Positions 1-9,746 of a stretch of DNA of 64,000 nt are shown in pieces; position 1 is the stretch's first letter; the number at the start of each line of letters is the position of its first letter. The notes under the pieces were generated by a model, which searched no databases, was not told the origin of the DNA, and saw nothing but the letters and a program-made list of their open reading frames with translations. A program made the position numbers and the translations under genes. The DNA comes from Methylobacterium radiodurans. Lineage in GTDB: Bacteria; Pseudomonadota; Alphaproteobacteria; Rhizobiales; Beijerinckiaceae. The stretch spans positions 5,223,001 to 5,287,000 of the forward strand of contig NZ_CP029551.1 in NCBI RefSeq assembly GCF_003173735.1, read 5' to 3'.

Positions 1-54
1 GCCTGGCGCATCCTCGGCAGCGGCGCGGTGCAGGGTTTCAGCGGGCGGCAATGA
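1..54 (+). CDS. C-terminal tail of an upstream gene (partial)
   Basis: The window opens in what may be the last 17 codons of a gene, reading [17 protein letters not shown] before a TGA at 52-54. The only support is that this frame is open from the edge and that its stop overlaps the next start in the ATGA pattern typical of translationally coupled genes. The family cannot be recognised from so short a tail, and it could be a chance open frame. Confidence 0.3.
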   Translation, partial: AWRILGSGAVQGFSGRQ

Positions 55-281
55 CGGGCGAGTCGGTCGAAGAGAGCCAGAACGACAACCAGGCGGATCT
101 GCTGTCGGAGCTCGCCCGGCTGAAGGAGGAGCACCGCGACCTCGACAGCGCGATCGACGCGCTGGAGCGCAACGTGGTGGCCGACCAGCTGCAGATCCAG
201 CGGCTGAAGAAGCGCAAGCTGACCCTGCGCGACCGCATCTCCTACGTCGAGGACCAGATCACCCCCGACATCATCGCCTGA
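51..281 (+). CDS. DUF465 / YdcH-family small coiled-coil protein
   Basis: This is a 76-residue, highly charged, leucine-rich protein that should form a short coiled-coil hairpin. Residues about 15-70 carry the alternating Leu/charged pattern ([20 protein letters not shown], then [12 protein letters not shown]) typical of the DUF465 (YdcH) family, including the conserved LKKRKL stretch. Family members are small cytosolic proteins of unknown biochemical role, often close to housekeeping genes, as here just before purE. The ATG at 51 overlaps the stop of the preceding open frame. No function can be assigned beyond family membership. Confidence 0.8.
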   Translation: MTGESVEESQNDNQADLLSELARLKEEHRDLDSAIDALERNVVADQLQIQRLKKRKLTLRDRISYVEDQITPDIIA

Positions 282-385
282 GCCCGTGGATCGGCGCTCC
301 GCGCGGGTTGCGGGCCGGCGCGCGCGCCTGTAACGGCGGGCTTTGGCCGGGTCGCGCGACCCGGCGCGAACGCGAGAGCACGCGT

Positions 386-889
386 GTGAGCAACCCGGCA
401 GCGCCACCCGTCGCGATCATCATGGGCTCCCAGTCCGACTGGGCGACCATGCGCAACGCCGCCGAGACCCTCGATGCGCTCGGCGTCGCCTACGATGCCC
501 GCATCGTCTCGGCCCACCGCACGCCCGACCGGCTCGTGGCCTTCGCCAAGGGCGCCCGGGCAGCCGGCTTCAAGGTGGTGATCGCGGGCGCGGGCGGAGC
601 GGCGCATCTGCCCGGCATGGCCGCCGCGATGACGAGCCTGCCGGTCTTCGGGGTGCCCGTCGAGTCGAAGGCGCTCTCGGGCCAGGACAGCTTGCTGTCG
701 ATCGTGCAGATGCCGGCCGGCATCCCGGTCGGCACGCTCGCCATCGGGCGGGCGGGCGCCGTCAACGCGGCGCTTCTCGCCGCCGCTGTGCTGGCGCTGA
801 CCGACGACGCGCTCGCTGCCCGCCTCGACGCGTGGCGCGCCGCCCAGACCGCCGCCGTGGCCGAGCGGCCGGAGACCGAGCACCCGTGA
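386..889 (+). CDS. purE: 5-(carboxyamino)imidazole ribonucleotide mutase PurE
   Basis: PurE interconverts N5-CAIR and CAIR in de novo purine synthesis and works directly after PurK. The 167-residue product has the class I PurE landmarks: GSQSDW near residue 14 binding the phosphate, and SAHRTP around 42-47 with the catalytic His44. A Gly/Ala-rich core ([14 protein letters not shown]) follows. The GTG at 386 is chosen because it gives the usual family length and begins just before the first beta strand. An upstream start at 308 would add a 26-residue extension that looks non-native. Its stop overlaps the purK GTG, so the two are translationally coupled. Confidence 0.93.
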   Translation: MSNPAAPPVAIIMGSQSDWATMRNAAETLDALGVAYDARIVSAHRTPDRLVAFAKGARAAGFKVVIAGAGGAAHLPGMAAAMTSLPVFGVPVESKALSGQDSLLSIVQMPAGIPVGTLAIGRAGAVNAALLAAAVLALTDDALAARLDAWRAAQTAAVAERPETEHP

Positions 890-1992
890 CCGCCAGACCT
901 CTCGCCCCCGGTTCCACCCTCGGCATCGTCGGCGGCGGCCAGCTCGGGCGCATGATCGCGCTCGCGGCGGCCAACTACGGCCTCAAGGTCCACGTCTACG
1001 CGCCCGACGCCGACAGCCCGGCCTTCGACGTGGCGGCCCTGACCACCTGCGCCGCCTACGACGACGCCGAGGCGCTGACCCGCTTTGCCCAGAGCGTCGA
1101 GGCGATCACCTACGAGTTCGAGAACATCCCGCGCGAGACCGCGGATCTTCTGGCGCGGCACGCACCGCTCCATCCCAGCGCCGACGCGCTCTCGACCACA
1201 CAGGACCGGCTCTCGGAGAAGAGCTTCATCAACGGGCTCGGCATCCCGACCGCGCCCTTCCGGCAGGTCGACACCCCCGACGACCTCGCCCGAGCGCTCG
1301 ACGCCATCGGCCTGCCGGCGGTGCTGAAGACCCGCCGCTTCGGCTACGACGGCAAGGGCCAGCGCATCATCCGCACGGCGGCCGAGGGCGACCGCAACGC
1401 GATCTTCGCCGAGTTCGGCGGCGCGCCCCTGATCCTCGAAGGGTTCGTACCCTTCGAGCGCGAGGTCTCGGTGGTGGCCGCCCGCGGGCAGGACGGGGGC
1501 TTCGCGGCCTTCGACCTCTGCCAGAACGAGCATCGCGACCACATCCTGGCGCTCACCCAGGTGCCGGTGCCGGGCCTCGCGCCCGAGACGGCCGAGGGCG
1601 CCTACGAGATCGCCCGGCGTATCGCGGAAGCCCTCGACTACGTCGGCGTGCTGGCGGTCGAGATGTTCCTGGTGCGCGATGAATCGGGCGAGCGCCTGAT
1701 CGTCAACGAGATCGCGCCGCGGGTGCACAATTCCGGACACTGGACGATCGAGGGCGCGCTGACCTCGCAGTTCGCCCAGCACGTGCGGGCGGTCTGCGGC
1801 TGGCCGCTGGGCGAGGCTGACCGCACCGGCGGCCTCACGGTCGAGATGCGCAACCTGATCGGCCCGGAGGCGGGCGACTGGCGGGCGATCCTGGCAGAGC
1901 CCGGCGCGCACCTGCATCTCTACGGCAAGGGCGAGGCGCGGCCGGGCCGCAAGATGGGCCACGTCACGCGGCTCCTGCACCGCACGGACTGA
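886..1992 (+). CDS. purK: 5-(carboxyamino)imidazole ribonucleotide synthase PurK
   Basis: PurK is the ATP-grasp enzyme that carboxylates AIR with bicarbonate to N5-CAIR, the substrate of PurE. The 368-residue product begins with a nucleotide-binding strand-loop ([14 protein letters not shown]). The ATP-grasp motifs follow: [16 protein letters not shown] in the middle domain and [16 protein letters not shown] in the metal-binding part, as expected for PurK. The GTG start overlaps the purE stop by four bases (GTGA), which fixes the start and marks a two-gene operon. The next gene is 267 bases away and unrelated. Confidence 0.94.
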   Translation: MTARPLAPGSTLGIVGGGQLGRMIALAAANYGLKVHVYAPDADSPAFDVAALTTCAAYDDAEALTRFAQSVEAITYEFENIPRETADLLARHAPLHPSADALSTTQDRLSEKSFINGLGIPTAPFRQVDTPDDLARALDAIGLPAVLKTRRFGYDGKGQRIIRTAAEGDRNAIFAEFGGAPLILEGFVPFEREVSVVAARGQDGGFAAFDLCQNEHRDHILALTQVPVPGLAPETAEGAYEIARRIAEALDYVGVLAVEMFLVRDESGERLIVNEIAPRVHNSGHWTIEGALTSQFAQHVRAVCGWPLGEADRTGGLTVEMRNLIGPEAGDWRAILAEPGAHLHLYGKGEARPGRKMGHVTRLLHRTD

Positions 1993-2259
1993 GTCCTCCG
2001 GAACACACCCCCTCCCCGACGTCCCGGCTCGGAGCGCCCCCGGCCCGGTCGCGGGTGGCCGGGCCATACCTTCGCCACATCCGATCGCTTCCAGGGACAT
2101 CGTCGCCCGGTCTTAAGCGCGCGTTCACCGCGCCGCGCGATTGTCCCGCCGTCCGTCCGGTCCAGCGGGATTGCAGACCGGAGCGGGCGTCGGCGTATCG
2201 GCGCGGCGGACAGGGTTTTGAGGGGACGAGTGCGGATCGTGCCCCGAGGGGAGCGGGTG

Positions 2260-3135
2260 ATGAGGGTGAAGAGCGTGCGGGCGTCGCGGACGGCGCTGGT
2301 CGGGTCGGCCCTGGCGGCGACCGTCGCGCTCGCGGGTTGCGAGACCATGGGCAGCGTGGCGACCGCCCCGCGCCAGTTCGCGGTGCTGGAGACCGACACC
2401 ACGGGCGCGACCACCACCAACATCGCCTCGCTGACCGAGGTGGTGCAGCGCAACCCCAACGACGCGGCGGCCTACAACACCCGCGGCGCGGCCTATGCCC
2501 GCGCGGGCCAGTTCAGCGAGGCCATCGCCGACTTCACCAAGGCGGTGCAGATCGATCCGAATTCCGGCTCGGCCTACAACAACCGGGCGCTGGCGCTGCG
2601 CCAGACCGGCCGCAACGACGCCGCGCTCCAGGATTTCGGCAAGGCGATCACCGCCGATCCGAACTACGGCCCCGCTTATATTGGCCGCGCCAACGTGCTG
2701 CGCGCGCAAGGCGACCTCGACGGCGCGCTCGCCGACCTCAACGTGGCGATCCGCCTGATGCCGGAATCCGCCGAGGCCTACCACGCCCGCGGGCTCGTGC
2801 GGCAGAAGCAGGGGCAGAACACCCAGGCCATCGCCGATTTCGACGCGGCCATCGACCGCAACCCCTTCGTCTCGGCACCCTACGCCGCCCGCGGCCAGAG
2901 CCTGATCGCCACGAACCAGTTCGACAAGGCGATCGAGGACTACAACGCGGCGCTCAACGTCAACAACAAGGACGCGACCTCCTGGGCCTACCGGGGCCTC
3001 GCCTACGAGAAGTCGAACCGCCGCAAGGAGGCGATGGAGAACTACCAGCGCGCCTCCGGCATCGACCCGAACAACCCGGTCGCCAAGCAGGGCCTCGCCC
3101 GCGTGCAGGGCGGCGTGGGCTCGCTGTTCAACTAG
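2260..3135 (+). CDS. TPR-repeat lipoprotein
   Basis: This is a 291-residue predicted lipoprotein. A basic N terminus and hydrophobic stretch end in the lipobox LAGC, so Cys27 should be lipidated after export and the protein anchored in the envelope. From about residue 60 to 285 there are six tandem tetratricopeptide repeats, each with the W/Y-x-x-(R/G)-x-A and D-P spacing (for example AYNTRGAAYARAGQFSEAI). TPR lipoproteins of the NlpI type act as scaffolds for envelope enzymes; the partner here is unknown. The ATG at 2260 follows a strong GAGGGGAG site seven bases upstream, which favours it over a TTG at 2218. It is monocistronic and convergent with mutM. Confidence 0.82.
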   Translation: MRVKSVRASRTALVGSALAATVALAGCETMGSVATAPRQFAVLETDTTGATTTNIASLTEVVQRNPNDAAAYNTRGAAYARAGQFSEAIADFTKAVQIDPNSGSAYNNRALALRQTGRNDAALQDFGKAITADPNYGPAYIGRANVLRAQGDLDGALADLNVAIRLMPESAEAYHARGLVRQKQGQNTQAIADFDAAIDRNPFVSAPYAARGQSLIATNQFDKAIEDYNAALNVNNKDATSWAYRGLAYEKSNRRKEAMENYQRASGIDPNNPVAKQGLARVQGGVGSLFN

Positions 3136-3145
3136 GGACCCGCGC

Positions 3146-4045
3146 TCACCCCCTCATCACCGGCTGGCAGGTCGCACAGAAGAAGGTGGAGCGGCCGGAC
3201 TGCACGATGCGCGTGATCGTGCCGCCGCAGCCGGGCGTCCGGCAGGGCTCGCTCACGCGGTCGTAGACCCGGAAGGCGTGCTGAAAGGCGCCCGCGCTGC
3301 CGTCGGTGTGGGCGTAATCGCGCAAGGTGGAGCCGCCGGCCGCCACCGCCTCGGTCAGTACCTCCCGGATGGTCCGCGCCAGCAACGTCGCCTTCGGCGT
3401 CGGCTTGCCATCAGCCTTCGCCAGGAGCCCGGCCGGCGTCTCCGGGTGGAGCCCGGCCCGGTGCAGCGCCTCGCAGACATAGATGTTGCCCAGGCCCGCG
3501 ATCAGGCGCTGGTCGAGGAGCGCCGCCTTCAGGGGCGTGAACTTGTTGCGGAACAGCCGCGCGATCGCTGCCCCGTTCAGCCCCGGCTCCAGCGGCTCGA
3601 TGCCCATGCCGGCGAAGTGGCGCGAGGCGGCGAGATCCGCCGTCGGCACCAGATCCATGAAGCCGAAGCGGCGCACGTCGTTGTAGGTGACGGTGGCCCC
3701 CGTCGCCATCGCCATCACGACGTGGTCGTGCTTGGGCACGCCCTGCGCGCCCTCGAGGTAGAAGTCGCCCGGCGAGAGGTTGCGCCCGTCCGGCATCGCC
3801 ACGTCGAAGCGCCCGCTCATGCCGAGATGCATCACCAGCGTCTCGCCCGAATCGAGATGGGCGGTCAGGTACTTCGCGCGGCGCGCAAGGTCGGTGACGG
3901 TGCGCCCCTCCAGCCGCTCGGCGAAGCGCTCGGGGAAGGGAAAGCGCAGGTTCGGCCGCCGCAGGGTCACGCGGGCGAAGCGGGCGCCGACGAGGGCCGG
4001 CGCGAGGCCCCGGCGCACGGTCTCGACCTCGGGAAGTTCGGGCAT
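3146..4045 (-). CDS. mutM: Formamidopyrimidine-DNA glycosylase MutM (Fpg)
   Basis: MutM excises 8-oxoguanine and formamidopyrimidines from DNA and nicks the abasic site by beta,delta elimination. The 299-residue protein starts MPELPEVE, so the catalytic Pro2 and Glu3 are exposed once Met is removed. Lys58 is in ARRAKYL, and the C-terminal zinc finger has Cys268, Cys273, Cys290 and Cys293. The start is fixed by the need for N-terminal Pro, although the frame stays open upstream. It is divergent from ubiE, an arrangement common in alphaproteobacteria. Confidence 0.96.
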   Translation of the reverse strand: MPELPEVETVRRGLAPALVGARFARVTLRRPNLRFPFPERFAERLEGRTVTDLARRAKYLTAHLDSGETLVMHLGMSGRFDVAMPDGRNLSPGDFYLEGAQGVPKHDHVVMAMATGATVTYNDVRRFGFMDLVPTADLAASRHFAGMGIEPLEPGLNGAAIARLFRNKFTPLKAALLDQRLIAGLGNIYVCEALHRAGLHPETPAGLLAKADGKPTPKATLLARTIREVLTEAVAAGGSTLRDYAHTDGSAGAFQHAFRVYDRVSEPCRTPGCGGTITRIVQSGRSTFFCATCQPVMRG

Positions 4046-4206
4046 CGTCTCTTCGGATGACGTCTGTGGAATCGGCCGCGGATATCGGTCCACGGCGCCC
4101 CGCGCACAATGCCGGGCCCCCGCGACCGGTGGACCCGGGTTTTCGACGCATGGCGGATCGCGCCCACCTTCGCTATGAGGCGCGTTCAGGCGAGCACGGG
4201 TGGAGC

Positions 4207-4992
4207 ATGACGGGCGAGGATCGGGCGCGGGGCGGGACAGCTGCCGACGAGACCACCGATTTCGGCTACGAGCGCGTGGCGCTGGGACAGAAGCAGGGTC
4301 GCGTGGATGCGGTGTTCCACTCGGTCGCCCGCCGCTACGACCTAATGAACGACCTGATGTCGGCGGGGCTCCACCGGGCCTGGAAGGCGCAGCTCGTCTC
4401 GATGCTGCGCCCGTCAAAGGGCCGGCCCCACCGCCACCTCGACGTGGCGGGCGGCACCGGCGACGTCGCCTTCCGGGTGCTCGACGCGGGAGGCCCGCGC
4501 ACCGCCGTCACGGTGCTCGACATCAACGAGTCGATGTTGCGCGTCGGCGCCGAGCGGGTGCCCGAGCGCTTCGCCGGGCGGATCGATTTCGTCACTGGCA
4601 ACGCCGAGAGCCTGCCGCTGCCCGACGCCACCTTCGACGCCTACACCATCGCCTTCGGCATCCGGAACGTGCCGCGCATCGACCTCGCGCTCGCCGAGGC
4701 GCGCCGCGTGCTGAAGCCCGGCGGGCGCTTCCTCTGCCTCGAATTCTCGCAGGTCGATCTGCCTGTGCTCGACAGGATCTACGACGCCTACTCCTTCCAC
4801 GTGATCCCGCGCATCGGCGCGCGGGTGGCGGGCGACGCCGAATCCTACCGCTACCTCGTGGAATCGATCCGCAAGTTCCCGACGCGGGGCGCCTTCGCGG
4901 GACTGATCGAGCAGGCGGGCTTCCGCCACGTCACCGACCGCCCGCTCTCCGGCGGGATCGTCGCCATCCATTCCGGCTGGAAGGTCTCGTGA
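4207..4992 (+). CDS. ubiE: Ubiquinone/menaquinone biosynthesis C-methyltransferase UbiE
   Basis: UbiE is the SAM-dependent C-methyltransferase of ubiquinone synthesis. The 261-residue product has motif [14 protein letters not shown] (about 78-90), motif [22 protein letters not shown], and the UbiE signature [18 protein letters not shown] near the N terminus. The C-terminal [13 protein letters not shown] is also typical. The ATG at 4207 gives the family length; the frame is open back to 4057, but that region overlaps the mutM promoter and looks non-coding. It lies 33 bases before ubiB in the usual ubiE-ubiB-coaBC order. Confidence 0.94.
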   Translation: MTGEDRARGGTAADETTDFGYERVALGQKQGRVDAVFHSVARRYDLMNDLMSAGLHRAWKAQLVSMLRPSKGRPHRHLDVAGGTGDVAFRVLDAGGPRTAVTVLDINESMLRVGAERVPERFAGRIDFVTGNAESLPLPDATFDAYTIAFGIRNVPRIDLALAEARRVLKPGGRFLCLEFSQVDLPVLDRIYDAYSFHVIPRIGARVAGDAESYRYLVESIRKFPTRGAFAGLIEQAGFRHVTDRPLSGGIVAIHSGWKVS

Positions 4993-5025
4993 GCGCGCCG
5001 CGGCGCGACCGAGAGGGCTGATCCG

Positions 5026-6582
5026 GTGCTCGGCGCGATCTTCCACCTGGCGCGCGGCGCCCATGTCGGCTTCGTGCTGGCGCGCGAGGGGGCGCTGTCC
5101 TTCGTCGACCCCGCCGAGCTGCCGCCGCACCTGCGGCTCGCGCTGAAGCTCGGCCGCTCGCTGGAGCGGCCCGGCCTCGGCGACGGCGCGGCCCGGCTCT
5201 CGGCGGCGATGACCCGGCTCGGGCCGAGCTACGTCAAGTTCGGCCAGTTCCTGGCGACGCGCCCCGACATCGTGGGCATGAAGGCGGCCCGCGACCTGGA
5301 GAAGCTGCAGGACCGAGTGCCGCCCTTCCCGCAGGGCACCGCGATCCGGGTTGTGGAGGCGGCCTTCGGCAAGCCGGTCGGCACGCTGTTCGTCTCCTTC
5401 AGCGAGCCGATCGCCGCGGCCTCGATCGCCCAGGTGCACAAGGCGGTGGTGCAGGATGCCGACGGCACGCAGCGCGCGCTCGCCGTGAAGATCATGCGGC
5501 CGGGCGTGCGCGAGCGATTCCAGCGCGACCTGCAGGTGATGCGCTTCATCGCCCGCGTGGTTCACGCGCTCTCGCCCCAGGCCGAGCGCCTGCGCCCGCG
5601 GGAGGTGGTGGAGATCCTCGCCCGCTCCGTGATGATGGAGATGGATTTCCGCCTCGAAGCGGCGGCGGCCTCGGAACTCGCCGAGAACACGAAGGACGAT
5701 CCCGATTTCCGTGTGCCGCGACCTGAATGGGAGCTGACGGCGCGCGACGTGCTCTCCTCCGAGTGGATCGACGGGACGAAGCTCCACAGCAAGGCGGAGA
5801 TCGTGGCGGCCGGGCTCGACCCGGAGGCGGTCGGCCGCGCGGTGATCCAGAGCTTCCTGCGCCACGCCATCCGCGACGGCTTCTTCCACGCCGACATGCA
5901 CCAGGGAAACCTGTTCGTGGACGCGTCTGGCAAGCTCGTCGCGGTCGATTTCGGCATCATGGGCCGGCTCGGACGCAACGAGCGGCGCTTCCTCGCCGAG
6001 ATCCTGCTCGGCTTCATCATGCGCGACTACCGCCGGGTGGCGCAGGTGCATTTCGAGGCCGGCTACGTGCCGGCGCACCACTCGGTGGAGGATTTCGCGC
6101 AGGCGATCCGGGCGATCGGCGAGCCGATCCATCAGCGCCGAGCCGACGAGATCTCGATGGCGAAGGTGCTGACGCTCCTCTTCGATGTCACCGCGCTCTT
6201 CGACATGAGCACGCGGACCGAATTGGTGATGCTGCAGAAGACCATGGTGGTGGTCGAGGGTGTCGCCCGCTCGCTGGACCCGCGCCTCGATATGTGGACC
6301 ACCGCCGAGCCGGTGGTGCGCGCCTGGATCGGGCGCAATCTCGGGCCGGTGGGTCGGCTCGAACAGGGGACGGAGGCGCTGCGCACCATCGCGGATGTCG
6401 TTGCCGACATGCCCGACCTCGCCCAGCGCCTGAAGCGGGTGATCATCCGCCTCGACGAGTCGGGCACCGGCGACGCGCAGCGCGTCGAGCGCTTCGCCCG
6501 CAACGAGCGCCGCCGGGCGGTCCTCCAGACCCTGGCGCTCTGGGGCATCGCGATCGGTGCGCTGGTGCTGGCCTTCCGGTAG
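5026..6582 (+). CDS. ubiB: Ubiquinone biosynthesis regulatory ATPase/kinase UbiB
   Basis: UbiB is an atypical protein-kinase-like (ABC1/ADCK) membrane ATPase needed for coenzyme Q synthesis, probably to extract or present polyprenyl intermediates. The 518-residue protein shows the KxGQ signature (YVKFGQFLATRPD), the Ala-rich loop AAASIAQVH, the VAIK-like Lys in LAVKIMRPGV, and the catalytic segment HADMHQGNLFVD (His288). The metal-binding AVDFG is at Asp308. A C-terminal hydrophobic segment (LWGIAIGALVLAF) anchors it in the membrane. It starts at a GTG after GAGAGG and is followed 11 bases later by coaBC. Confidence 0.94.
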   Translation: MLGAIFHLARGAHVGFVLAREGALSFVDPAELPPHLRLALKLGRSLERPGLGDGAARLSAAMTRLGPSYVKFGQFLATRPDIVGMKAARDLEKLQDRVPPFPQGTAIRVVEAAFGKPVGTLFVSFSEPIAAASIAQVHKAVVQDADGTQRALAVKIMRPGVRERFQRDLQVMRFIARVVHALSPQAERLRPREVVEILARSVMMEMDFRLEAAAASELAENTKDDPDFRVPRPEWELTARDVLSSEWIDGTKLHSKAEIVAAGLDPEAVGRAVIQSFLRHAIRDGFFHADMHQGNLFVDASGKLVAVDFGIMGRLGRNERRFLAEILLGFIMRDYRRVAQVHFEAGYVPAHHSVEDFAQAIRAIGEPIHQRRADEISMAKVLTLLFDVTALFDMSTRTELVMLQKTMVVVEGVARSLDPRLDMWTTAEPVVRAWIGRNLGPVGRLEQGTEALRTIADVVADMPDLAQRLKRVIIRLDESGTGDAQRVERFARNERRRAVLQTLALWGIAIGALVLAFR

Positions 6583-6593
6583 AAGGCTCTTCC

Positions 6594-7811
6594 ATGACCC
6601 TGCCGCTCGCCGACCGCCGCATCCTCCTCGTCATCGGCGGGGGCATCGCGGCCTACAAGACGCTGGACCTGATCCGGCGCCTGCGCGAGCGGGGCGCGAG
6701 CGTCTGTCCGGTGCTGACGGCCGGCGCGCAGGAATTCGTGACTCCGCTCGCCGCCGCCGCGCTCGCGGGCGAGCGGGCCCATACCGATCTGTTCGACCGG
6801 GCGGAGGAGGCCGATATCGGCCACATCAAGCTCGCCCGCCGGGCCGACGCCGTGGTTGTGGCGCCCGCCACCGCCAACCTGATGGCCCGGATGGCGACCG
6901 GTCAGACGCCGGACCTCGCCGGCACGGTGCTGCTCGCCACGACCCTGCCGATCCTGATCGCGCCCGCCATGAACGTGCGGATGTGGCAGCACCCGGCGAC
7001 GCAGCGGAACCTCGCGACGCTCCGCGCCGACGGCGTGCGGGTCGTCGGCCCCAACGACGGCCGCATGGCCGAGAACGAGACCGGCCCTGGCCGGATGGCC
7101 GAGCCCAACGAGATCGCCGACGCGGTGGAGGCGATGCTCACCCGCCCGCCGGGCCCGCTCGCCGGACGGCGCGTGCTGGTGACCTCCGGCCCCACCCACG
7201 AGCCGATCGACCCGGTGCGCTACCTCGCCAACCGTTCCTCGGGCCGCCAGGGCCACGCCATCGCGGCGGCCGCGGCCGAGGCCGGCGCCGAGGTCACGCT
7301 CATCTCCGGGCCGGTGGCGATTCCCGATCCGGCGGGGGTGCCGGTGGTGCGCGTCGAGACGGCGCGGGAGATGCTGGAGGCCGTGCGCGCCGCGCTCCCC
7401 GCCGATCTCGCGGTCTTCGCGGCGGCGGTGGGCGACTGGCGCCCGGCCGCCGAGCAGGGCCACAAGATCAAGAAGGACGGCGCCGCTCCCCCGCCGCTGG
7501 CGCTCGTCGAGAACCCCGATATCCTCGCCACCGTCTCTCAGATGTCGGAGGGCCGGCCGACCCTCGTCGTCGGCTTCGCGGCCGAGACCGACCGGGTGCT
7601 CGATCACGCCCGCGCCAAGCTCGCCCGAAAGGGCTGCGACCTGCTGGTGGCCAACGACGTCTCGCCCGCGGGCGGCGTGATGGGCGGCGCCCGGAACACC
7701 GTCCACCTGCTGGGACGCGACGGCGCGCTCGAGACCTGGCCGACGCTCGCCAAGGACGAGGTCGGCCGGCGGCTTGTGGAGCGGTTCGCGGCACTCCTCG
7801 CCCGGACCTGA
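6594..7811 (+). CDS. coaBC: Bifunctional phosphopantothenoylcysteine decarboxylase / phosphopantothenate-cysteine ligase CoaBC (Dfp)
   Basis: CoaBC joins cysteine to 4-phosphopantothenate and decarboxylates the product in coenzyme A synthesis. The N-terminal flavin-dependent CoaC half (residues about 1-185) has GGGIAAYK and the substrate-recognition motif APAMNVRMW. The C-terminal CoaB half begins at RRVLVTSGPTHEPIDPVRY, with ANRSSGRQG in its nucleotide site, and ends near GRRLVERFAALLA. The length of 405 residues is normal. The ATG at 6594 is 11 bases after the ubiB stop. In many alphaproteobacteria dut follows, but here the operon ends and a chemoreceptor gene comes next. Confidence 0.95.
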   Translation: MTLPLADRRILLVIGGGIAAYKTLDLIRRLRERGASVCPVLTAGAQEFVTPLAAAALAGERAHTDLFDRAEEADIGHIKLARRADAVVVAPATANLMARMATGQTPDLAGTVLLATTLPILIAPAMNVRMWQHPATQRNLATLRADGVRVVGPNDGRMAENETGPGRMAEPNEIADAVEAMLTRPPGPLAGRRVLVTSGPTHEPIDPVRYLANRSSGRQGHAIAAAAAEAGAEVTLISGPVAIPDPAGVPVVRVETAREMLEAVRAALPADLAVFAAAVGDWRPAAEQGHKIKKDGAAPPPLALVENPDILATVSQMSEGRPTLVVGFAAETDRVLDHARAKLARKGCDLLVANDVSPAGGVMGGARNTVHLLGRDGALETWPTLAKDEVGRRLVERFAALLART

Positions 7812-7977
7812 GCGGGTACGACGTCAGTTCCCGCGCAAAGGGATATTGGCGCGAACGAAAGGCTCTAAAGTTGCAGGAGCCGCCCGCGCCCTGACGATAC
7901 GCCGAGCGCGGGGCCAAAATTATCGTTCCGTATCGGCGCGATGATGCTTTTTTAATAACACCTGCGCTTGTCTGCAT

Positions 7978-7997
7978 TCCTGAAGCGCCATTCAGGA
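7978..7997 (+). promoter_or_regulatory. Inverted repeat overlapping the chemoreceptor ribosome-binding region
   Basis: A perfect 7-base inverted repeat, TCCTGAA (7978-7984) and TTCAGGA (7991-7997), flanks a 6-base loop and ends eight bases before the ATG at 8006. The only Shine-Dalgarno-like bases for the gene (AGGA) lie inside its right arm. It could be an operator or an RNA hairpin that hides the ribosome site. The AT-rich stretch just upstream (about 7917-7960) probably carries the promoter, but I cannot assign a sigma-factor class. Confidence 0.4.
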
Positions 7998-8005
7998 TTG
8001 TATCG

Positions 8006-9694
8006 ATGAAGCTCGGCCTCGGTCTCAAGATCCACGCCGTGACAGCGATGGCCCTGGCCGGCATGCTGGTGGTCATCGGGCTCGCGGTGCACGGCCTCTC
8101 CGGCGAGATCGACGGGGCGCGGGCCACCCGCACGCGGCAGGCGGTCGAGCTCGCCCGCGGCATCCTGGCCCACTACGAGGGCGAGGCGCGGGCTGGCCGC
8201 CTGACGCAGGACGCGGCCCGGGCGGCGGCGCTCGGCACGGTCAAGACCCTGCGGTTTGCCGGCGACGAGTACTTCTTCGTCGTGGACGACGCGCTCCGGA
8301 TGATCATGCACCCGATCAAGCCGGCGCTCGACGGCAAGGACATGACCGGCTTTGCCGACCCGAACGGCTACAAGCTCTTCCAGGCGATGGGAGAGACCGT
8401 GCGCCGGAACGGGGCCGGCTTCGTCGCCTATCTCTGGCCGAAGCCCGGCGCCGAGGCGCCGGTCGGCAAGATCTCGTACGTTGCGGGCTTTCAGCCCTGG
8501 GGCCTGATCGTCGGGGCGGGCGTCTACACCGACGACACGATGGCCTACCTGCGCGACACCGTGCTGCGGCTGGGCGGCGGCCTGTTCGCGGTTCTCGCCC
8601 TGGTCGGGCTGGTGGCGGCTGTGATCGGGCGGAACGTGACCCGGCCGGTGCTGGGCCTCGCAGAGGCGATGGCGCGCGTTGCCCGAGGCGAGCACACCGC
8701 GATTCCGGGCCGCGACCGCGGGGACGAGATCGGCAGCATGGCGCGCGCCCTCGAAGTGGTCCGCGACGCAGCCGCCGGCAAGGCGGAGCTCGAGGCCCAG
8801 GCGCGGGATCAGGCGCGTTCGCAGATCGATCATGGGCAGCGCCTGGAGGCCGGCATCGACGCCTTCCGCGAGGCGGTTCAGGGCTCGCTCGCGGGGCTTG
8901 CCCGCGACACCGACACCATGCAGGCGACGGCCCGCACCCTCTCGGGGATCGCCGCCCGCTCGGCCACCGAGGCCTCGGCTGCCACCGCCTCGTCGATCTC
9001 GACGGCCCATAACGTCACGGCCGTGGCCGGCGCCACGGAAGAGCTCTCGAGCTCGATCCAGGAGATCGCCCGGCAGGTCGAAGGCGCTACCGGCGTGGTC
9101 CGCCGCGGGGCCGCGATGGGCGAGCGCTCGGCCGAGCAGGTCGATCATCTGAGCCAGTCGGCGGCCCGCATCGGGGCGGTCGTGGCGACGGTGCAGGCGA
9201 TCGCCAGCCAGACGAATCTGCTGGCGCTGAACGCGACCATTGAGGCGGCGCGGGCGGGCGAGGCCGGCCGCGGCTTCGCGGTGGTGGCCGCCGAGGTGAA
9301 GGAACTCGCCAACCAGACCGCGCAGGCGACCGAGGAGATCGTCGGCTACGTCGCCGAGATCCAGGCCTCGACCCGCGCGGCTGTCGAGGGCATCCACGCA
9401 CTGACCGGGGTCATGCGCGAGATCGACGGCGTCACCGTCGCGGTCGCGGGGTCGATCGACCAGCAGGATTCCGCCGCCCGCGAGATCGCGAGCAGCATCG
9501 GCTCGGCCGCCAGCGGCACCGACACGCTGGCCCGCGCGATGCGCCTCGCGACGCAGGCGGCGGACGAGACGCAGGGGGCTGCGGGCTCGATGCTCACGGT
9601 TTCGGACAGCCTGGGGCAGCAGAGCCGGGCGATCGAGCAGCAGGTGCGCGCCTTCCTCGACGCGCTTCGAGACCCCGGCGCGCGCGCGGCCTGA
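8006..9694 (+). CDS. Methyl-accepting chemotaxis protein with a single Cache domain
   Basis: This is a 562-residue membrane chemoreceptor. A first membrane helix (about 8-30) is followed by a periplasmic single Cache_2-type domain (about 35-180, with [14 protein letters not shown] and [21 protein letters not shown]). Next come a second membrane helix (about 186-211), a HAMP linker starting [13 protein letters not shown], and a long helical signalling domain. The signalling tip is conserved ([20 protein letters not shown]), so it should bind CheA/CheW. The ligand is unknown; small Cache domains often sense carboxylates. No che genes are nearby. Translation may be affected by the inverted repeat over its ribosome site. 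Confidence 0.92.
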   Translation: MKLGLGLKIHAVTAMALAGMLVVIGLAVHGLSGEIDGARATRTRQAVELARGILAHYEGEARAGRLTQDAARAAALGTVKTLRFAGDEYFFVVDDALRMIMHPIKPALDGKDMTGFADPNGYKLFQAMGETVRRNGAGFVAYLWPKPGAEAPVGKISYVAGFQPWGLIVGAGVYTDDTMAYLRDTVLRLGGGLFAVLALVGLVAAVIGRNVTRPVLGLAEAMARVARGEHTAIPGRDRGDEIGSMARALEVVRDAAAGKAELEAQARDQARSQIDHGQRLEAGIDAFREAVQGSLAGLARDTDTMQATARTLSGIAARSATEASAATASSISTAHNVTAVAGATEELSSSIQEIARQVEGATGVVRRGAAMGERSAEQVDHLSQSAARIGAVVATVQAIASQTNLLALNATIEAARAGEAGRGFAVVAAEVKELANQTAQATEEIVGYVAEIQASTRAAVEGIHALTGVMREIDGVTVAVAGSIDQQDSAAREIASSIGSAASGTDTLARAMRLATQAADETQGAAGSMLTVSDSLGQQSRAIEQQVRAFLDALRDPGARAA

Positions 9695-9746
9695 GGGCGC
9701 GTGCAGGGGGCGGAACGACGAACGGCCCCGCGCCGTCACGGGCCCC

